From the NCBI RefSeq assembly GCF_000819725.1, contig NZ_CDDH01000006.1, positions 1 to 39,303 on the forward strand: a stretch of 39,303 nt of DNA, written 5' to 3'. The stretch is from Aeromonas australiensis (GTDB lineage Bacteria > Pseudomonadota > Gammaproteobacteria > Enterobacterales > Aeromonadaceae). Each line of letters opens with the position of its first letter. Within the stretch, counting starts at the first letter, position 1. The notes under the pieces are model-generated. The model was not told the origin of the DNA, ran no database searches, and saw only the letters and a list, made by a program, of their open reading frames with translations. The position numbers and the translations under genes are program-made. Below are positions 1 through 9,320 of this stretch, piece after piece.

Positions 1-110
1 AAGGTCGAAAGGTCGAAAGGAAGGGTTACCACGACATTTCCTGTGGGAACCCCGCTTTTCCGAATTTTCCAAAGGCGGTTACACTATCCGGGAAAACCGT
101 GAGCAGCGCC
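1..110. other. Left-edge non-coding stretch with short tandem repeat
   Basis: No gene can be supported here. The first 20 bases hold an 8-base unit, AAGGTCGA, repeated twice and followed by a partial third copy. The forward frame from base 1 is open to a stop near 102, but its translation is low-complexity and resembles no family I know. Confidence 0.4.
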
Positions 111-266
111 TTAGTCTGCGCGCTGATCCCGACCCTGCTGCACCATTTCAACCGGCAGTCGCGAGGGTTCATGAGCCACTTCGAGCCCATCCTCTCCATA
201 CTGCGGTAACTCTGACTTGCCCCATACCCGGCTCCACCAAATATCCCACGTGATCCAACTGGTCAT
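111..266 (-). CDS. Possible small Trp-rich protein (51 aa), unknown
   Basis: This is a 51-residue ORF read on the minus strand. I chose the ATG at 266 because AGGAG lies six bases upstream, a well-formed ribosome binding site, whereas the longer frame from 314 has none. The N-terminus holds four tryptophans in the first 15 residues (MTSWITWDIWW), and the remainder is acidic and hydrophilic. I see no signal peptide, membrane segment or known domain. It diverges from the amylase gene. I do not recognise the family, and it could be a chance ORF with a fortuitous SD sequence. Confidence 0.4.
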   Translation of the reverse strand: MTSWITWDIWWSRVWGKSELPQYGEDGLEVAHEPSRLPVEMVQQGRDQRAD

Positions 267-425
267 ATGCAGCTCCTGACGGTGAAGGTGATAGCAACAA
301 CGCACCACTCGCACGGCAGGATAGCGGCTGGGGGTGACAGGGAAATGACAAAAATATCACCTGTAAAAAGGCAACTGGCGGTGGCGAGAAAAAGCCGCAA
401 CAGCTCACATATTCGGCGAAATCAT

Positions 426-441
426 CCTGAAATGAGTCACA
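426..441 (+). promoter_or_regulatory. Candidate CRP site upstream of the amylase
   Basis: CCTGA-N6-TCACA matches the CRP core TGTGA-N6-TCACA at eight of ten positions, with a perfect right half. It is centred about 95 bases before the amylase ATG, where catabolite activation of a starch-degrading enzyme would make sense. No clear -10 box follows, so this is only a candidate. Confidence 0.3.
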
Positions 442-528
442 AATTCGCAGGTTGTGGATTGCAGCCGACCCTGTTCCAGCCAAAGCTGGCTTGCCCATTC
501 AGGCATCTATAAAAACAGGGACACAATA

Positions 529-1926
529 ATGAAACACACAGCGGGAATATGGGCGATCGCAGGTATGCTGATCGCCCCCTTGGCGCACGCCGACGTCATA
601 CTGCACGCCTTCAACTGGAAGTACAGTGAAGTGACCGCCAAGGCCGACCTTATCAAGTCGGCCGGTTACAAACAGGTACTCATCTCACCGCCCCTGAAGT
701 CGTCGGGTAACGAGTGGTGGGCCCGTTACCAACCGCAAGATCTGCGCCTGGTGGACTCACCCCTTGGCAACAAACAGGATCTCGAGCAGCTGATCGCCGC
801 CATGAAGGCGCGCGGTATCGCCGTCTATGCCGATGTGGTGCTTAACCATATGGCTAACGAGAGCTGGAAGCGCCAGGACCTCAACTACCCCGGCAATGAA
901 CTACTGGGCCAGTACGCCGCCAACCCGACCTATTTCGAACGCCAGAAACTGTTTGGCGATCTGGGGCAAAACTTCCTCTCCGGTCAGGATTTTCATCCCG
1001 AAGGGTGCATCAGCGACTGGAGCGATCCGGGCCATGTCCAGTATTGGCGACTCTGTGGCGATGCCGGCGACAGGGGGCTGCCGGATCTCGATCCCAATAA
1101 CTGGGTGGTAAGCCAACAGCAGGCCTATCTCAAAGCGCTCAAGGGGATGGGGATCAAGGGCTTTCGGGTCGATGCGGTCAAACACATGAGCGATTATCAG
1201 ATTAATGCCGTGCTCACCCCCGAGATCAAACAGGGGATGCATGTCTTTGGCGAGGTGATCACCACAGGGGGCGCAGGCAGCACCGATTACGATCGTTTCC
1301 TCAAACCCTACCTCGACAGCAGCGGCCAGGGGGCCTATGACTTCCCACTGTTTGCCTCCCTGCGCGGAGCACTCAGTTACGGTGGCAGCATGAACCTGCT
1401 GGCGGATCCGGGGGCTTATGGCCAGGCGCTGCCGGGTAGCCGTGCCATCACTTTTGCGGTCACCCACGACATCCCCACCAACGACGGCTTCCGCTATCAG
1501 ATCTTAAGCCAGACGGATGAAAAGCTGGCTTATGCCTACCTGCTTGGGCGCGATGGTGGCTCGCCACTGGTCTATTCGGATCACGGTGAAACCCGGGACA
1601 AGGATGGGCTGCGCTGGCAGGATTACTACTTGCGCGCCGATCTCAAAGGGATGATCCGCTTCCATAACATGGTGCAGGGTCAACCCATGCAGCTGGTCGG
1701 CAGTGGCGACTGCTTCGTGCTGTTCAAACGGGGCAAGCAGGGGCTGGTTGGCATCAACAAGTGCGACTCCGAGCAGGAGTACTGGCTCGATACTGCCAGG
1801 TTCGAGATGAACTGGTATCGCAACTATCGGGACGTGCTCGACCAAGGCGCCGTTCTCAATGTGCAGAGCCAGTGGGTACGGGTCGCCATGCCCGCCCGCA
1901 GCGCCAGAATGTGGCTGCAGGAGTGA
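529..1926 (+). CDS. amyA: Secreted alpha-amylase, glycoside hydrolase family 13
   Basis: The predicted 465-residue enzyme hydrolyses internal alpha-1,4 bonds of starch or glycogen outside the cytoplasm. I chose the ATG at 529 rather than the longer frame from 454 because it starts a clear Sec signal peptide: MKH, a hydrophobic run, then AHA with cleavage after residue 21. All four GH13 regions are visible: region I DVVLNH (102-107), region II GFRVDAVKH with nucleophile D215, region III GEV with acid/base E242, and region IV HD (313-314) with the transition-state aspartate. The gene stands alone and converges on gyrA, sharing a bidirectional terminator. Length and architecture fit single-domain bacterial amylases; no starch-binding domain is present. 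Confidence 0.95.
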   Translation: MKHTAGIWAIAGMLIAPLAHADVILHAFNWKYSEVTAKADLIKSAGYKQVLISPPLKSSGNEWWARYQPQDLRLVDSPLGNKQDLEQLIAAMKARGIAVYADVVLNHMANESWKRQDLNYPGNELLGQYAANPTYFERQKLFGDLGQNFLSGQDFHPEGCISDWSDPGHVQYWRLCGDAGDRGLPDLDPNNWVVSQQQAYLKALKGMGIKGFRVDAVKHMSDYQINAVLTPEIKQGMHVFGEVITTGGAGSTDYDRFLKPYLDSSGQGAYDFPLFASLRGALSYGGSMNLLADPGAYGQALPGSRAITFAVTHDIPTNDGFRYQILSQTDEKLAYAYLLGRDGGSPLVYSDHGETRDKDGLRWQDYYLRADLKGMIRFHNMVQGQPMQLVGSGDCFVLFKRGKQGLVGINKCDSEQEYWLDTARFEMNWYRNYRDVLDQGAVLNVQSQWVRVAMPARSARMWLQE

Positions 1927-1980
1927 TCCCGCTAGCACCCAACCCTACTTTCAGCTGGCCGTCATAAATAACAGACAAAT

Positions 1981-2011
1981 AAAAAGAGCGACCACCAGGG
2001 TCGCTCTTTTT
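1981..2011. terminator. Bidirectional terminator between amyA and gyrA
   Basis: GAGCGACC (1986-1993) pairs with GGTCGCTC (1999-2006) across a 5-base loop. An A-tract on the left and a T-tract on the right make it usable on both strands. It lies between the convergent amylase and gyrA stops. Confidence 0.9.
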
Positions 2012-2042
2012 GATCAGAGACGTTGCTCGGAACAGGTGACGA

Positions 2043-4790
2043 TTACTCCTCGCCCGCTTCCCCTGCATCGACCGCATCAGTGCCGGTCGCGGTATCGGTA
2101 CCTTCAGATACCTCACCGTCAACGGCCAGCGCGTCGTTCTCGTCTTCGTCGCTCTCGGCAATGCGCTGCAGACCAACCACGGTCTCGTCTTCACCGGTAC
2201 GGATCAGACGGACACCGCCGGTGTTACGGCCAATGACGCTCACCTCGGCAACACGGGTACGCACCAGGGTGCCGCCGTTGGTGATCAGCATGATCTGGTC
2301 GGTATCTTCAACCTGGATCGCATCGATCACCTTGCCATTACGCTCATCCACCTTGATGGAGATAACGCCCTGGGTACCACGGCTCTTGGTCGGGTATTCG
2401 GCCAACGCAGTCCGCTTGCCGTAACCGTTCTCGGTGGCGGTGAGGATGGCACCTTCGCCGCGCGGAACGATGAGGGAAACCACCTTGTCACCGGCGCCCA
2501 GCTTGATGCCGCGTACACCAGCGGCGGTACGACCCATGGGGCGCACGCCCTTGAAGGTGCCCTTGCTTTCGGTGCCTTCGCCGTTGTCGCTGCCATCATC
2601 ATCGTTGCCGGCATCGTCGTCGGTTTCGACTTCGTCAGTGGCATCAGCATCAGCGCGACCGCTGCCTTCCGCGAAGCGAACAACTTTGCCCGCGTCGGAG
2701 AAGAGCATGATCTCGTTGCTGCCATCGGTGATATCTACCCCGATCAGCTCATCACCCTCTTTAAGGTTGATGGCACGAATACCGGAGGAGAGCGGACGAC
2801 TGAAGTCAGAGAGGCTGGTCTTCTTCACGGTACCGTTGGCGGTGGCGAAGAAGACATACTTGTCGGCGTCATACTCCTTCACCGGCAGGATAGCGGTGAT
2901 ACGCTCACCCTCTTCCAGCGGCAGCAGGTTGATGATCGGACGGCCACGGGCGCCACGGGACGCTTCCGGCAGCTGGTAAACCTTGAGCCAGTAGACCTTG
3001 CCACGGGTGGAGAAGCACAGAATGGTGTCGTGGGTGTTGGCCACCAGCAGACGCTCCACAAAATCCTCTTCCTTGATCCGGGTGGCCGACTTGCCACGAC
3101 CACCGCGGCGCTGGGCCTCGTAGTCGGAGAGCGGCTGATACTTCACATAGCCCTGGTGAGACAGGGTCACCACCACGTCTTCCGGGGTGATCAGATCTTC
3201 GATGTTGATCTCGGCACTGGACATGCTGATCTCGGTGCGACGCTCGTCGCCATACTGCTCGCGCACGGCCAGCAGTTCATCGCGGATCACCTCCATCAAA
3301 CGAGCCGGGCTCGCCAGGATGTGCAGCAGCTCGGCGATCAGATCCAGCAGAGATTGGTACTCTTCCAGGATCTTCTCGTGCTCGAGGCCGGTCAGCTTGT
3401 GCAGACGCAGGTCAAGGATGGCCTGGGCTTGCTGTTCGGTCAGGAAGTAGTGACCTTCACGGATACCGAACTCGGGCTCCAGCCACTCTGGCCGTGCCGC
3501 GTCGTCGCCCGCTTTTTCCAGCATAGCGGCCACGTTGCCGAGCTCCCAGCCCTTGGCAACCAGACCCGCTTTCGCCTCGCTCGGGGTCGCGCTGTGGCGG
3601 ATCAGCTCGATGATGGGATCGATGTTGGCCAGCGCAACCGCCAGACCTTCCAAGATGTGCGCCCGATCCCGCGCTTTGCGCAGTTCGAACACAGTCCGGC
3701 GAGTCACCACTTCACGGCGGTGCAGCAGGAACGCATCCAGGATCTCTTTAAGGTTCATCACCTTGGGCTGGTTGTTATCGAGCGCCACCATGTTGATGCC
3801 GAACGTGGTCTGCATCTGGGTGTGCTTGTAGAGATTGTTCAGCACAATCTCGCCGGACTCGCCGCGCTTGATCTCGATAACGATGCGCATGCCGTCTTTG
3901 TCAGACTCATCGCGCAGGGCACTGATGCCTTCGATCTTCTTCTCTTTGACCAGCTCGGCGATCTTCTCGATCAGTCGAGCCTTGTTCACCTGATAGGGGA
4001 TCTCGTGAACGATGATGGTCTCGCGACTGGTCTTCTCGTCCACTTCCACTTCAGCTTTGGCCCGCACATAGATGGAGCCACGACCGGTACGGTACGCCTG
4101 CACGATGCCGGAACGCCCGTTGATAATGCCACCGGTAGGGAAATCCGGGCCGGTGATGTAGGTCATCAGCTCGTCAATGGTGAGGTCGCCGTTTTCGATC
4201 AGCGCCAGGCAGCCATTGACAATCTCGGTGAGGTTGTGAGGCGGAATGTTGGTCGCCATGCCCACCGCGATACCGGAGGAGCCGTTGACCAGCAGGTTGG
4301 GAACCTTGGTAGGCATGACCGCCGGGATCATCTCGGTGCCATCATAGTTCGGCACCCAGTCCACGGTCTCTTTGTCCAGATCAGCCAGCAGCTCGTGGGA
4401 GATGCGGGCCATCCGCACTTCGGTATAACGCATCGCCGCGGCGCTGTCGCCGTCGACTGAACCGAAGTTGCCCTGACCATCGACCAGCATGTAACGCATG
4501 GAGAAATCCTGCGCCATCCGGACAATGGTGTCATACACAGCGCTATCGCCGTGCGGGTGATATTTACCGATTACGTCACCGACCACACGGGCCGATTTTT
4601 TATAGGGCTTGTTCCAGTCGTTCCCCAACTCGTTCATAGCAAACAGAACGCGGCGGTGAACCGGTTTCAAGCCATCACGCACATCCGGCAGAGCTCGTCC
4701 TACGATCACGCTCATGGCGTAATCAAGATAGGAACTCTTGAGCTCTTCTTCGATGTTGACCGGCGTGATCTCTCTGGCCAGATCGCTCAT
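2043..4790 (-). CDS. gyrA: DNA gyrase subunit A
   Basis: The 915-residue A subunit of DNA gyrase cuts and rejoins DNA during ATP-driven negative supercoiling with GyrB. The N-terminal breakage-reunion domain carries the catalytic tyrosine in AAMRYTE (Y122). The quinolone-resistance region reads [10 protein letters not shown], with S83 and D87 in the susceptible state. The GyrA box QRRGGRG (560-566), needed for DNA wrapping, opens the C-terminal beta-pinwheel. An acidic Asp/Glu/Gly-rich insert occupies about residues 708-747 inside the pinwheel and is absent from E. coli GyrA; an acidic tail also ends the protein. The gene diverges from ubiG, as in E. coli. The start gives the expected N-terminus [18 protein letters not shown]. 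Confidence 0.98.
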   Translation of the reverse strand: MSDLAREITPVNIEEELKSSYLDYAMSVIVGRALPDVRDGLKPVHRRVLFAMNELGNDWNKPYKKSARVVGDVIGKYHPHGDSAVYDTIVRMAQDFSMRYMLVDGQGNFGSVDGDSAAAMRYTEVRMARISHELLADLDKETVDWVPNYDGTEMIPAVMPTKVPNLLVNGSSGIAVGMATNIPPHNLTEIVNGCLALIENGDLTIDELMTYITGPDFPTGGIINGRSGIVQAYRTGRGSIYVRAKAEVEVDEKTSRETIIVHEIPYQVNKARLIEKIAELVKEKKIEGISALRDESDKDGMRIVIEIKRGESGEIVLNNLYKHTQMQTTFGINMVALDNNQPKVMNLKEILDAFLLHRREVVTRRTVFELRKARDRAHILEGLAVALANIDPIIELIRHSATPSEAKAGLVAKGWELGNVAAMLEKAGDDAARPEWLEPEFGIREGHYFLTEQQAQAILDLRLHKLTGLEHEKILEEYQSLLDLIAELLHILASPARLMEVIRDELLAVREQYGDERRTEISMSSAEINIEDLITPEDVVVTLSHQGYVKYQPLSDYEAQRRGGRGKSATRIKEEDFVERLLVANTHDTILCFSTRGKVYWLKVYQLPEASRGARGRPIINLLPLEEGERITAILPVKEYDADKYVFFATANGTVKKTSLSDFSRPLSSGIRAINLKEGDELIGVDITDGSNEIMLFSDAGKVVRFAEGSGRADADATDEVETDDDAGNDDDGSDNGEGTESKGTFKGVRPMGRTAAGVRGIKLGAGDKVVSLIVPRGEGAILTATENGYGKRTALAEYPTKSRGTQGVISIKVDERNGKVIDAIQVEDTDQIMLITNGGTLVRTRVAEVSVIGRNTGGVRLIRTGEDETVVGLQRIAESDEDENDALAVDGEVSEGTDTATGTDAVDAGEAGEE

Positions 4791-4915
4791 AGAAAGCCTT
4801 ATCCCTAATTAGTTGTTCTTTGGCTTAAACAGCGCGACATGGTAACACACTGAGCCAAATACCTTAAGCCACAAATCGGGTATCAGATCGGGCTGGTGTG
4901 ACAAAGTCCGTCCGT

Positions 4916-4921
4916 TATAAT
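4916..4921 (+). promoter_or_regulatory. Consensus -10 box upstream of ubiG
   Basis: A perfect TATAAT lies 65 bases before the ubiG ATG in the gyrA-ubiG divergent region. No good -35 hexamer sits at 16-18 bases, so the promoter may rely on an activator or on contacts I cannot see. Confidence 0.45.
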
Positions 4922-4985
4922 GCCCGCCAGGACAATAGATTGCGCGTGGATCTCACTCGCGCCCTTGCCACAGGATCTTCGATAA

Positions 4986-5702
4986 ATGAACAGTGACGCC
5001 AATGTCGATCTGACCGAAATCGCCAAATTTGAAGCCATCGCCTCCCGCTGGTGGGACATGGAGGGTGAATTCAAACCCCTGCACCAGATCAACCCGGTAC
5101 GCCTTGACTGGATCACCGACAAGAGCGGCGGTCTGTTTGGCAAGCGCATGCTCGATATCGGCTGCGGTGGCGGCATCCTCTCCGAGAGCATGGCCCGCCG
5201 TGGCGCCAGGGTAACCGGCATCGACATGGGCAAGGAGCCCCTCGGCGTCGCCCGCCTGCACGCCCTGGAGCAGGGGGTCGAGCTGGAGTATCGCCAGATC
5301 ACCGCTGAAGCCCACGCAGAAGAAGCGCCGGGCCAGTATGACGTAGTAACCTGCATGGAGATGCTGGAGCATGTGCCGGACCCCGCTTCCGTGCTGCGCG
5401 CCATCGCCACCCTCGTGCGCCCAGGCGGCCGGGTGTTTGTCTCCACCATCAACCGCAACCCCAAATCCTATCTGATGATGATCCTCGGCGCCGAATACCT
5501 GATGAAGATGGTGCCCAAGGGTACTCACGACCACAAAAAATTCATCACCCCGGCCGAACTGTGTCGTATGGGTGAGGCCGCGGGCCTGCTGGTGCGAGAC
5601 ATGAGCGGGGTGCACTATGCGCCGCTCTCCAACAGTTTCAAGCTCGGTAAGAATGTCGATGTCAACTATATGGTGGAGTTTGTCCGCCCGGAGCAGGGTT
5701 GA
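4986..5702 (+). CDS. ubiG: Ubiquinone biosynthesis O-methyltransferase UbiG
   Basis: The 238-residue SAM-dependent enzyme catalyses both O-methylations in ubiquinone synthesis. SAM motif I, LDIGCGGG, is at 56-63, followed by the acidic residue in GID (D80). The length is close to E. coli UbiG (240). The divergent placement beside gyrA is also found in E. coli. The stop TGA shares its final A with the ATG of the next gene, so the phosphatase downstream is probably translationally coupled. An AGGA sequence precedes the start. Confidence 0.96.
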   Translation: MNSDANVDLTEIAKFEAIASRWWDMEGEFKPLHQINPVRLDWITDKSGGLFGKRMLDIGCGGGILSESMARRGARVTGIDMGKEPLGVARLHALEQGVELEYRQITAEAHAEEAPGQYDVVTCMEMLEHVPDPASVLRAIATLVRPGGRVFVSTINRNPKSYLMMILGAEYLMKMVPKGTHDHKKFITPAELCRMGEAAGLLVRDMSGVHYAPLSNSFKLGKNVDVNYMVEFVRPEQG

Positions 5703-6391
5703 TGAGCGCCCCCCACCCTCTTCACTGCGTGCTGTTTGATCTGGACGGCACCCTGCTCGACACAGCCCCGGATCTGGGGGCCGCCGTCAACCATGTATTG
5801 ATCAGCGAAGGCTTTGCGCCGCTCTCTGACGACATCATTCGCCAGACCACCTCCAACGGCGCCCTCGGGCTGCTCAGGGCAGGTCTTGGCGATGAACTGC
5901 TCGAGGAGCTGGGCGCCACCCGCCTGCGCACCGCCCTGCTCGACCATTACGCCGCCAACCTTTGCGTCGGTACCCGCCCCTATGAGGGGATGGTGGATCT
6001 TATCGAGTGGCTGGATGAAAAATCGCTGCCCTGGGGCATCGTCACCAACAAGCCGGGCTTTCTCACCGAGCCACTGCTGGCAGCCCTGCCCGAGCTTGCC
6101 AGCTGCGGCGTCACCGTCAGCGCCGATACCCTGCCGGTACGCAAGCCCGATCCCGCCCCCATGTTCTTTGCTTGTGAGACGCTGGGGGTCGAGGCGGCTC
6201 ACTGCCTCTATGTGGGGGATCATGTGCGCGACATCGAAGCCGGCCGAAACGCGGGCATGCGTACTGCTGTCGCCGGCTGGGGTTACCTCAATGATGAGGA
6301 GGACCCCGCGCTCTGGGGCGCAGACCTGCACTTTGATACCGTGCAGACCCTGCACCACTGGCTGCGCTACGAGCTGACGCTCAAGAGGTGA
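5702..6391 (+). CDS. HAD phosphatase, MupP/Gph-like
   Basis: This 229-residue HAD-family phosphatase carries the nucleophile motif DLDGTLLD near the N-terminus, the motif II threonine in VTNKP, the lysine in RKPDP and the acidic motif in YVGDHVRDIEAG. Annotation engines often call such proteins phosphoglycolate phosphatase (Gph). From memory of the families, the linkage to ubiG and the ending with the pattern WGY...DPALWGAD look closer to Pseudomonas MupP, which dephosphorylates N-acetylmuramic acid 6-phosphate in cell-wall recycling. E. coli gph lies in a different cluster (dam-rpe-gph-trpS). The ATG at 5702 overlaps the ubiG stop by one base, favouring it over an upstream TTG. HAD membership is certain; the substrate is not. 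Confidence 0.85.
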   Translation: MSAPHPLHCVLFDLDGTLLDTAPDLGAAVNHVLISEGFAPLSDDIIRQTTSNGALGLLRAGLGDELLEELGATRLRTALLDHYAANLCVGTRPYEGMVDLIEWLDEKSLPWGIVTNKPGFLTEPLLAALPELASCGVTVSADTLPVRKPDPAPMFFACETLGVEAAHCLYVGDHVRDIEAGRNAGMRTAVAGWGYLNDEEDPALWGADLHFDTVQTLHHWLRYELTLKR

Positions 6392-6825
6392 CACACCGCA
6401 TTACCAAACAGAGTATGACAACGGGGTGGAGGGAGACACCTCGCCCCTTTGACACACTTCTTTTACGCTCTCATGTTGTGCAACGCACTTATACGCCTAT
6501 TCATGGATCATAAAGGCAGCTTACCGCCTATATATATACCCATTTGACAAGCTCGCAGCCGTCCCAGACAGGCCACAAAGCGCCATCACCGGGGTAAAAA
6601 CCTTGCCCCGCTGAGCACGCGCCTGCGACAACTGGACAGCTTTTGACCCTTGTTGCATAACGGATAATCAGTCGCGGTTTGCTAGTAAAAAGCCCCTCGT
6701 TTCGCAAGAAAAAAAAGTTATTTAAATTTTCCATCTTCGATCGAGAGGCTTGCATTTAACGAAGCGGACTAATGAAAACCCGCTCACTGTGAGCAACCAC
6801 TAACAGAGACAACAACACCCACAAT

Positions 6826-6852
6826 TTATCCACAGCAAGGCAGTTATCCACA
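6826..6852 (+). promoter_or_regulatory. Pair of DnaA boxes upstream of nrdA
   Basis: Two perfect TTATCCACA boxes lie at 6826-6834 and 6844-6852, 18 bases apart in the same orientation. DnaA binding to the nrdAB promoter is established in E. coli, where it couples dNTP supply to replication initiation. The arrangement here suggests the same control. Confidence 0.85.
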
Positions 6853-6871
6853 CATTGCAATGCGCTGTCGA

Positions 6872-6918
6872 CCTCACTATCTTGTAGCTCGAACTTAAAA
6901 TAACACTATATCTTGTGA
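6872..6918. promoter_or_regulatory. Tandem NrdR boxes of the nrdA promoter
   Basis: The box at 6903-6918 matches the NrdR consensus acaCwAtATaTwGtgt at 14 of 16 positions, and the one at 6872-6887 at about 10 of 16 with the key C and G retained. Their starts are 31 bases apart, about three helical turns, the typical NrdR arrangement. A weak promoter overlaps them (TTGTAG at 6882, TATATC at 6907), so bound NrdR would block transcription when nucleotide pools are high. Confidence 0.8.
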
Positions 6919-7028
6919 TTCATCGCACAATAGTTACCCAATGGCGGCTCAGGTTCAAACCTCGATGACGGCCACAAATCGGGTGCGGTGCGATGTTTTT
7001 TCGGGAATCAACTGAAGGTCATCAGCCA

Positions 7029-9296
7029 ATGAACTTGTTTGTGACGAAGCGTAACGGACACAAAGAACCCATCGATCTGGATAAAATTCACCGTGTGCTG
7101 GATTGGGCAGCCGAAAAGCTCGACAACGTGTCGGTCTCCCAGGTAGAGCTCAAGTCACACATCCAGTTCTATGACGGCATCCGTACCGCCGACATTCACG
7201 AAACCATCATCAAGGCGACGGCTGACCTTATCTCAGAGCAGACCCCTGACTACCAGTATATGGCCGCCCGTCTGGCCATCTTCCACCTGCGCAAGAAGGC
7301 CTACGGCCAGTTCGAGCCGCCCCACCTCTACCAGCACGTGGCTCGTCTGGTGGACATGGGCAAGTACGACAAGCACCTGCTGGAAGACTATACCCAGGCG
7401 GAATTCGAAGAGCTGAACGCGCACCTGGATCACTGGCGCGACATGAACTTCTCCTACGCGGCGGTCAAGCAGCTGGAAGGCAAGTACCTGGTACAGAACC
7501 GCGTCACTGGCGAGATTTACGAGAGCCCGCAGTTCCTCTATATCCTGGTGGCGGCCTGCCTCTTCTCCAAGTATCCGAAAGATACCCGCCTGAACTACAT
7601 CAAGCGCTTCTATGATGCGGTCTCGACCTTCAAGATCTCGCTGCCGACCCCGATCATGAGCGGCGTGCGTACCCCGACCCGCCAGTTCAGCTCCTGTGTG
7701 CTGATCGAGTGCGATGACAGCCTGGATTCCATCAACGCCACCGCCAGCTCCATCGTGCGTTATGTCTCCCAGCGCGCTGGCATCGGCATCAACGCCGGCC
7801 GCATCCGCGGTCTGGGCAGCCCCATCCGTGGCGGCGAAGCGTTCCACACCGGTTGCATCCCCTTCTACAAGTACTTCCAGACTGCGGTGAAGTGCTGCTC
7901 CCAGGGCGGCGTGCGCGGCGGTGCGGCCACCCTGTTCTACCCGCTGTGGCACACCGAAGTGGAGAGCCTGCTGGTACTGAAGAACAACCGCGGCGTGGAA
8001 GAGAACCGGGTCCGTCACATGGACTACGGTGTGCAGATCAACAAGCTGATGTATCAGCGCCTTATCAAGGGCGGTGACATCACCCTGTTCTCCCCCTCCG
8101 ATGCACCGGGTCTGTATGACGCTTTCTTCGCCGATCAGGACAAGTTCGAGCAGCTCTACGTCAAGTACGAGCAAGATCCGAGCATTCGCAAGAAGACCCT
8201 CAAGGCAGTGGATCTCTTCTCCCTGATGATGCAAGAGCGTGCCGGTACCGGTCGCATCTACATCCAGAACGTCGACCACTGCAACACCCACAGCCCGTTC
8301 GATCCGGGCGTGGCGCCGGTGCGCCAGTCCAACCTCTGCCTCGAGATTGCGCTGCCGACCAAGCCGCTCAACAACATCGACGATGAGAACGGCGAGATCG
8401 CCCTGTGTACCCTCTCCGCCTTTAACCTGGGCGCCATCGAGAAGCTGGAAGATCTGGAAGAGATGGCCGATCTGGCCGTGCGTGCCCTCGACGCCCTGCT
8501 GGACTATCAGGACTACCCGATTGCCGCCGCCAAGAAGGGCAGCATGGGCCGTCGTACCCTGGGGATCGGCGTCATCAACTACGCCTACTACCTGGCCAAA
8601 AACGGTGCCCGCTACTCTGACGGCTCAGGTCTGGCCCTGACTCACCGCACCTTCGAGGCCATTCAGTACTACCTGCTGAAAGCCTCCGTGCAGTTGGCCC
8701 GCGAATTTGGCCCCTGCCCGCTGTTTGGCGAGACCACCTACGCCCAGGGCATACTGCCAATCGACACCTACAAGAAGGATCTGGATGCGCTGTGCAACGA
8801 GCCGCTGCATCTGGATTGGGAAAGCCTGCGCGAAGAGATCAAATCTGTGGGTCTGCGCAACTCCACCCTGACCGCCCTGATGCCGAGCGAGACCTCCAGC
8901 CAGATCTCCAACGCCACCAACGGCATCGAGCCGCCACGTGGTCTGGTCTCGGTCAAGGCCTCCAAAGACGGCATTCTCAAACAGGTGGTGCCCGAGTATG
9001 ATCGCCTGAAAGATCAATACGAATTGCTCTGGAAGCAACCAAGCGTTGACGGCTACCTGCAGCTGGTCGGCATCATGCAGAAGTTTGTGGATCAGGCGAT
9101 CTCCGCCAACACCAACTACGACCCGGCCCGTTTTGAAGGCAACAAGGTGCCGATGAAACAGCTGCTGAAGGATTTGCTGACCGCCTACAAATACGGCCTC
9201 AAGACCCTCTACTATCACAACACCCGTGATGGTGCGGACGACACCCAGACCGACCTGCAAGATGACGGTTGCGCTGGCGGGGCTTGCAAAATATAA
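7029..9296 (+). CDS. nrdA: Class Ia ribonucleotide reductase, alpha subunit
   Basis: The 755-residue catalytic subunit reduces ribonucleoside diphosphates to deoxy forms. I chose the ATG at 7029, giving MNLFVTKRNG like E. coli NrdA and preceded by GAAGG, rather than the frame start at 6993. An ATP-cone for overall activity control occupies about residues 1-95. The redox cysteines are C223 (SSCVLIE) and C460 (ALCTLSAF), and the thiyl-radical cysteine is C437 in SNLCLE with N435 and E439. The tail CAGGACKI supplies the shuttle pair C748 and C753, and the radical-transfer tyrosine pair is present in TLYYHNT. It heads the operon nrdA-nrdB-yfaE. Confidence 0.98.
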   Translation: MNLFVTKRNGHKEPIDLDKIHRVLDWAAEKLDNVSVSQVELKSHIQFYDGIRTADIHETIIKATADLISEQTPDYQYMAARLAIFHLRKKAYGQFEPPHLYQHVARLVDMGKYDKHLLEDYTQAEFEELNAHLDHWRDMNFSYAAVKQLEGKYLVQNRVTGEIYESPQFLYILVAACLFSKYPKDTRLNYIKRFYDAVSTFKISLPTPIMSGVRTPTRQFSSCVLIECDDSLDSINATASSIVRYVSQRAGIGINAGRIRGLGSPIRGGEAFHTGCIPFYKYFQTAVKCCSQGGVRGGAATLFYPLWHTEVESLLVLKNNRGVEENRVRHMDYGVQINKLMYQRLIKGGDITLFSPSDAPGLYDAFFADQDKFEQLYVKYEQDPSIRKKTLKAVDLFSLMMQERAGTGRIYIQNVDHCNTHSPFDPGVAPVRQSNLCLEIALPTKPLNNIDDENGEIALCTLSAFNLGAIEKLEDLEEMADLAVRALDALLDYQDYPIAAAKKGSMGRRTLGIGVINYAYYLAKNGARYSDGSGLALTHRTFEAIQYYLLKASVQLAREFGPCPLFGETTYAQGILPIDTYKKDLDALCNEPLHLDWESLREEIKSVGLRNSTLTALMPSETSSQISNATNGIEPPRGLVSVKASKDGILKQVVPEYDRLKDQYELLWKQPSVDGYLQLVGIMQKFVDQAISANTNYDPARFEGNKVPMKQLLKDLLTAYKYGLKTLYYHNTRDGADDTQTDLQDDGCAGGACKI

Positions 9297-9320
9297 GGCG
9301 CAGCAAGATCTGATAACCGG

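Larger units (their letters stand above)
6392..7028. other. Long nrdA upstream region
   Basis: This 637-base stretch has no convincing gene. The 75-codon minus-strand frame at 6528-6755 has no domain or SD support. It contains a possible weak hairpin after the phosphatase gene (about 6421-6450), a TATATATATA run near 6530, an AT-rich segment around 6705-6735, a perfect dyad GCTCAC-T-GTGAGC at 6782-6794, two DnaA boxes and two NrdR boxes. The last two pairs define it as the control region of the ribonucleotide reductase operon. Confidence 0.7.

Noticed and set aside
422..427. Single MalT-like box (TCATCC) upstream of the amylase
   Set aside because: One six-base match without the usual second and third boxes is expected by chance.
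3030..4460. A 476-codon plus-strand open frame
   Set aside because: It runs antisense through gyrA, whose frame is fully supported. Its His/Gln/Asp-rich translation is typical of an antisense shadow in GC-rich DNA.
6528..6755. 75-codon minus-strand ORF in the nrdA control region
   Set aside because: No SD, no domain, and it covers AT-rich regulatory sequence.
7233..8291. A 352-codon minus-strand frame within nrdA
   Set aside because: Antisense shadow of a strongly conserved gene, without SD or domain.
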